Assembly: GCA_040381935.1 (NCBI GenBank)
Contig: JBEIGJ010000047.1
Coordinates: 1 to 14,251 of the forward strand
DNA: 14,251 nt
Reading direction: 5' to 3'
Source of the DNA: Casp-actino8 sp040381935
GTDB taxonomy: Bacteria > Actinomycetota > Acidimicrobiia > Acidimicrobiales > Ilumatobacteraceae
A model generated the notes under the pieces. The model was not told the DNA's origin and ran no database searches. It was given only the letters and a program-made list of their open reading frames with translations. The position numbers and the translations under genes are program-made. Below are positions 13,000 to 14,251 of the stretch, in pieces (within the stretch, counting starts at the first letter, position 1; every line of letters starts with the position of its first letter).

Positions 13000-13527
13000 A
13001 TGAATGCCGTGACCCACAACGAAACATTCACTCCAAGTACCGATGAGCTCCTTGGTCACAATCTCAATTTCGCAAAAGAATTCCCCGATCGCGGATTGCA
13101 GCTCGTTCCCCGTCGGCACATGGCAGTCGTGGCCTGTATGGACAGTCGCATGGATATCTTCCAACTGCTCGGCATGGCTCATGGCGATGCCCACATCATT
13201 CGCAATGCTGGGGGCGTCGTCACCGATGACGTGATCCGATCATTGGTGATCTCTCAGCGCCGACTTAAAACTCGGGAGATCCTGCTGATTCATCACACTG
13301 ACTGTGGATTACAGCGAGTCACCGAGGACGAGTTCAAACAGGAAATCGAAGACGAATGCGGAATCAGACCGTGGTGGTCGGTGGAGTCATTCAGTGACCC
13401 TTTTCGCAGTGTGGTGCAAAACATGAAACGTCTCGAACTCAGTCCTTTCATCATTCACAAAGATCACATTCGCGGTTTCGTCTACGACGTGACCGATGGC
13501 TTGTTGAGCGAAGTCACTGGCGTCTGA
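13000..13527 (+). CDS. Beta-class carbonic anhydrase
   Basis: Beta-carbonic anhydrases interconvert CO2 and bicarbonate with a zinc bound by two Cys and one His. The 175 residues show Cys46, Asp48 and Arg50 in CMDSRMD (the Asp-Arg dyad that controls zinc access), IIRNAGG at 66-72, and His99 and Cys102 in HHTDCG. This is the compact form of the family, of the size seen for the short mycobacterial enzymes such as Rv1284, without an extra N-terminal domain. The gene diverges from clpP across 29 bp and its last 14 bp overlap the tail of the convergent PLP-enzyme gene. No clear ribosome-binding site precedes the ATG; the in-frame GTG at 13009 is an alternative start. Confidence 0.93.
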   Translation: MNAVTHNETFTPSTDELLGHNLNFAKEFPDRGLQLVPRRHMAVVACMDSRMDIFQLLGMAHGDAHIIRNAGGVVTDDVIRSLVISQRRLKTREILLIHHTDCGLQRVTEDEFKQEIEDECGIRPWWSVESFSDPFRSVVQNMKRLELSPFIIHKDHIRGFVYDVTDGLLSEVTGV

Positions 13528-14251
13528 TTCCAGAAAAGATCACCGCAATCCGGGACGCGGCGTCGAATTCTGTCCGAGTCGCCAGCACTCCCGCCAGGCC
13601 GGCAGTCCCGGTCGGACTGGCTTCGATGCCGGTCAGCTCTGGGCCCAGAATCGCGGCCGCCTCGACATCGCTTTCCTTGACGACCACCACTTTTCCCGCC
13701 GTCCGCCGAAGCTGTTCGACGTCGGCGACCCAGTCATATGTTTCATCATCCAAGATTCCATCGGCTAGAGATTTTGGTTCTGTCTCCCAGGGCCACATGT
13801 GACTGACCCAATGCGAAGCGGGATGTTCATCCATTCGTGCGCTGGACCAAGCGCGGGCCAATGGTGCGCACCCTTGGGTCTGTACCGCATACAAAGGGGC
13901 ACGGACTCCCGCTTCCATCAATCCGCGCGAGACCGATGCCGCAAAGGCCCCGCCCCCCACCTGAACAAAGATGGCGTCAAGGGCAAAGAGTCCAACTGCC
14001 CGTAATTGTTCGGCCATTTCCCAACCTATTGTCCGACCACCATCCAGGCATAAAGAGTTCTCTGGGCCTTGGACACTGAAAGGGATTGCTCCCGCAGCAA
14101 CCTGCGAACGGAAGCGGAGCAGAGTCGGATCGCCTGGCTGATCAGACTTCGAGCGATGGCAACGGGTGACTCGCGCTCCCAACTCATGCAGAGTTTCGAC
14201 AACCGCTCCACCGGCCCATTCGGGGATGAAAACCTCAATCGGCCATTCAAC
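13514..14251 (-). CDS. PLP-dependent fold-type II enzyme, threonine synthase-like (5' end outside window)
   Basis: The frame is open to the right edge, so the N-terminal part, which would carry the PLP lysine, is not visible. The 245 visible residues begin VEWPIEVFIPEWAGGAVVET, followed by LHELGARVTRC, the cofactor-domain strand seen in fold-type II enzymes (VyvP...LGA). The phosphate-binding glycine loop VQVGGGAFAA is at about 13943-13972. AVQTQGCAPLARA and KSLADGILDDETYDW (the KS.AdGI segment) follow, and EASPTGTAGLAGVLA near the end resembles the SPTSAA segment of threonine synthases that contacts the pyridine ring. Closest known types are threonine synthase and threonine dehydratase; the exact reaction cannot be settled without the missing part. 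An internal TTG at 14182 is not a credible start because the conserved fold continues upstream. The stop lies inside the end of the carbonic anhydrase gene. Confidence 0.8.
   Translation of the reverse strand, partial: VEWPIEVFIPEWAGGAVVETLHELGARVTRCHRSKSDQPGDPTLLRFRSQVAAGAIPFSVQGPENSLCLDGGRTIGWEMAEQLRAVGLFALDAIFVQVGGGAFAASVSRGLMEAGVRAPLYAVQTQGCAPLARAWSSARMDEHPASHWVSHMWPWETEPKSLADGILDDETYDWVADVEQLRRTAGKVVVVKESDVEAAAILGPELTGIEASPTGTAGLAGVLATRTEFDAASRIAVIFSGIRRQ

Noticed and set aside
14026..14250. 74-codon minus-strand frame near the right edge
   Set aside because: It is out of frame with the PLP-enzyme coding sequence, which continues to the edge with recognisable fold motifs.
1..14251. tRNA, rRNA, CRISPR arrays, insertion sequences, prophage genes
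   Set aside because: I looked for cloverleaf-like segments, regularly spaced repeats, transposase motifs and terminal inverted repeats and saw none; coding sequence fills nearly all of the window.

Overview
The window is a dense piece of chromosome, probably from an actinobacterium (Actinomycetota). The gene order comM-dprA-xerC-whiG/fliA-M23-rpsB-tsf-pyrH-frr-cdsA-dxr-M50 protease matches, in outline, the order known from mycobacteria and streptomycetes. The GC content looks moderate (judged by eye, not counted). This, the FliA/WhiG-type sigma factor and the long disordered N-terminus of CdsA make me lean towards a deep branch such as Acidimicrobiia, but that is an inference. Almost all genes are housekeeping genes. 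I see no prophage, insertion sequence, CRISPR array, tRNA or rRNA. No gene-free stretch exceeds about 135 bp.

Positions 10-11716 hold one long run of twelve minus-strand genes, read from right to left. First come comM and dprA (processing of single-stranded DNA in transformation), xerC (tyrosine recombinase), a sigma-28-family factor and a degenerate M23/LytM-domain exported protein. A 131-bp gap then carries the leader of rpsB. It is followed by rpsB (S2), tsf (EF-Ts), pyrH (UMP kinase), frr (ribosome recycling), cdsA (CDP-diacylglycerol synthase), dxr (MEP isoprenoid pathway) and an M50 site-2 protease. Gaps are 3-51 bp or the genes overlap by a few bases (GTGA at pyrH/frr, ATGA at dxr/M50), so translational coupling is likely. 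The M50 gene is interrupted by a stop codon in its second conserved membrane segment.

Positions 11717-14251 hold a different set. A small lipoprotein of unknown function diverges from comM. A clpP gene faces it on the minus strand. A beta-carbonic anhydrase diverges from clpP across only 29 bp. A PLP-dependent (threonine synthase-like) gene, cut by the right edge of the window, converges on the carbonic anhydrase with a 14-bp tail overlap.

The most interesting non-coding signal is the rpsB leader. It has a 9-bp stem enclosing a 5-bp hairpin, plus a 7-base loop segment complementary to bases lying two nucleotides before a perfect Shine-Dalgarno. This is the layout of a pseudoknot, or of a switch, that could control S2/EF-Ts synthesis. 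Other points worth a second look are the M23 protein that has lost its metal ligands and gained a CPYC motif, the duplicated acidic motif in the CdsA extension, the apparent nonsense codon in the M50 protease, and the compact clpP/carbonic anhydrase divergent start region, where clpP may be leaderless.
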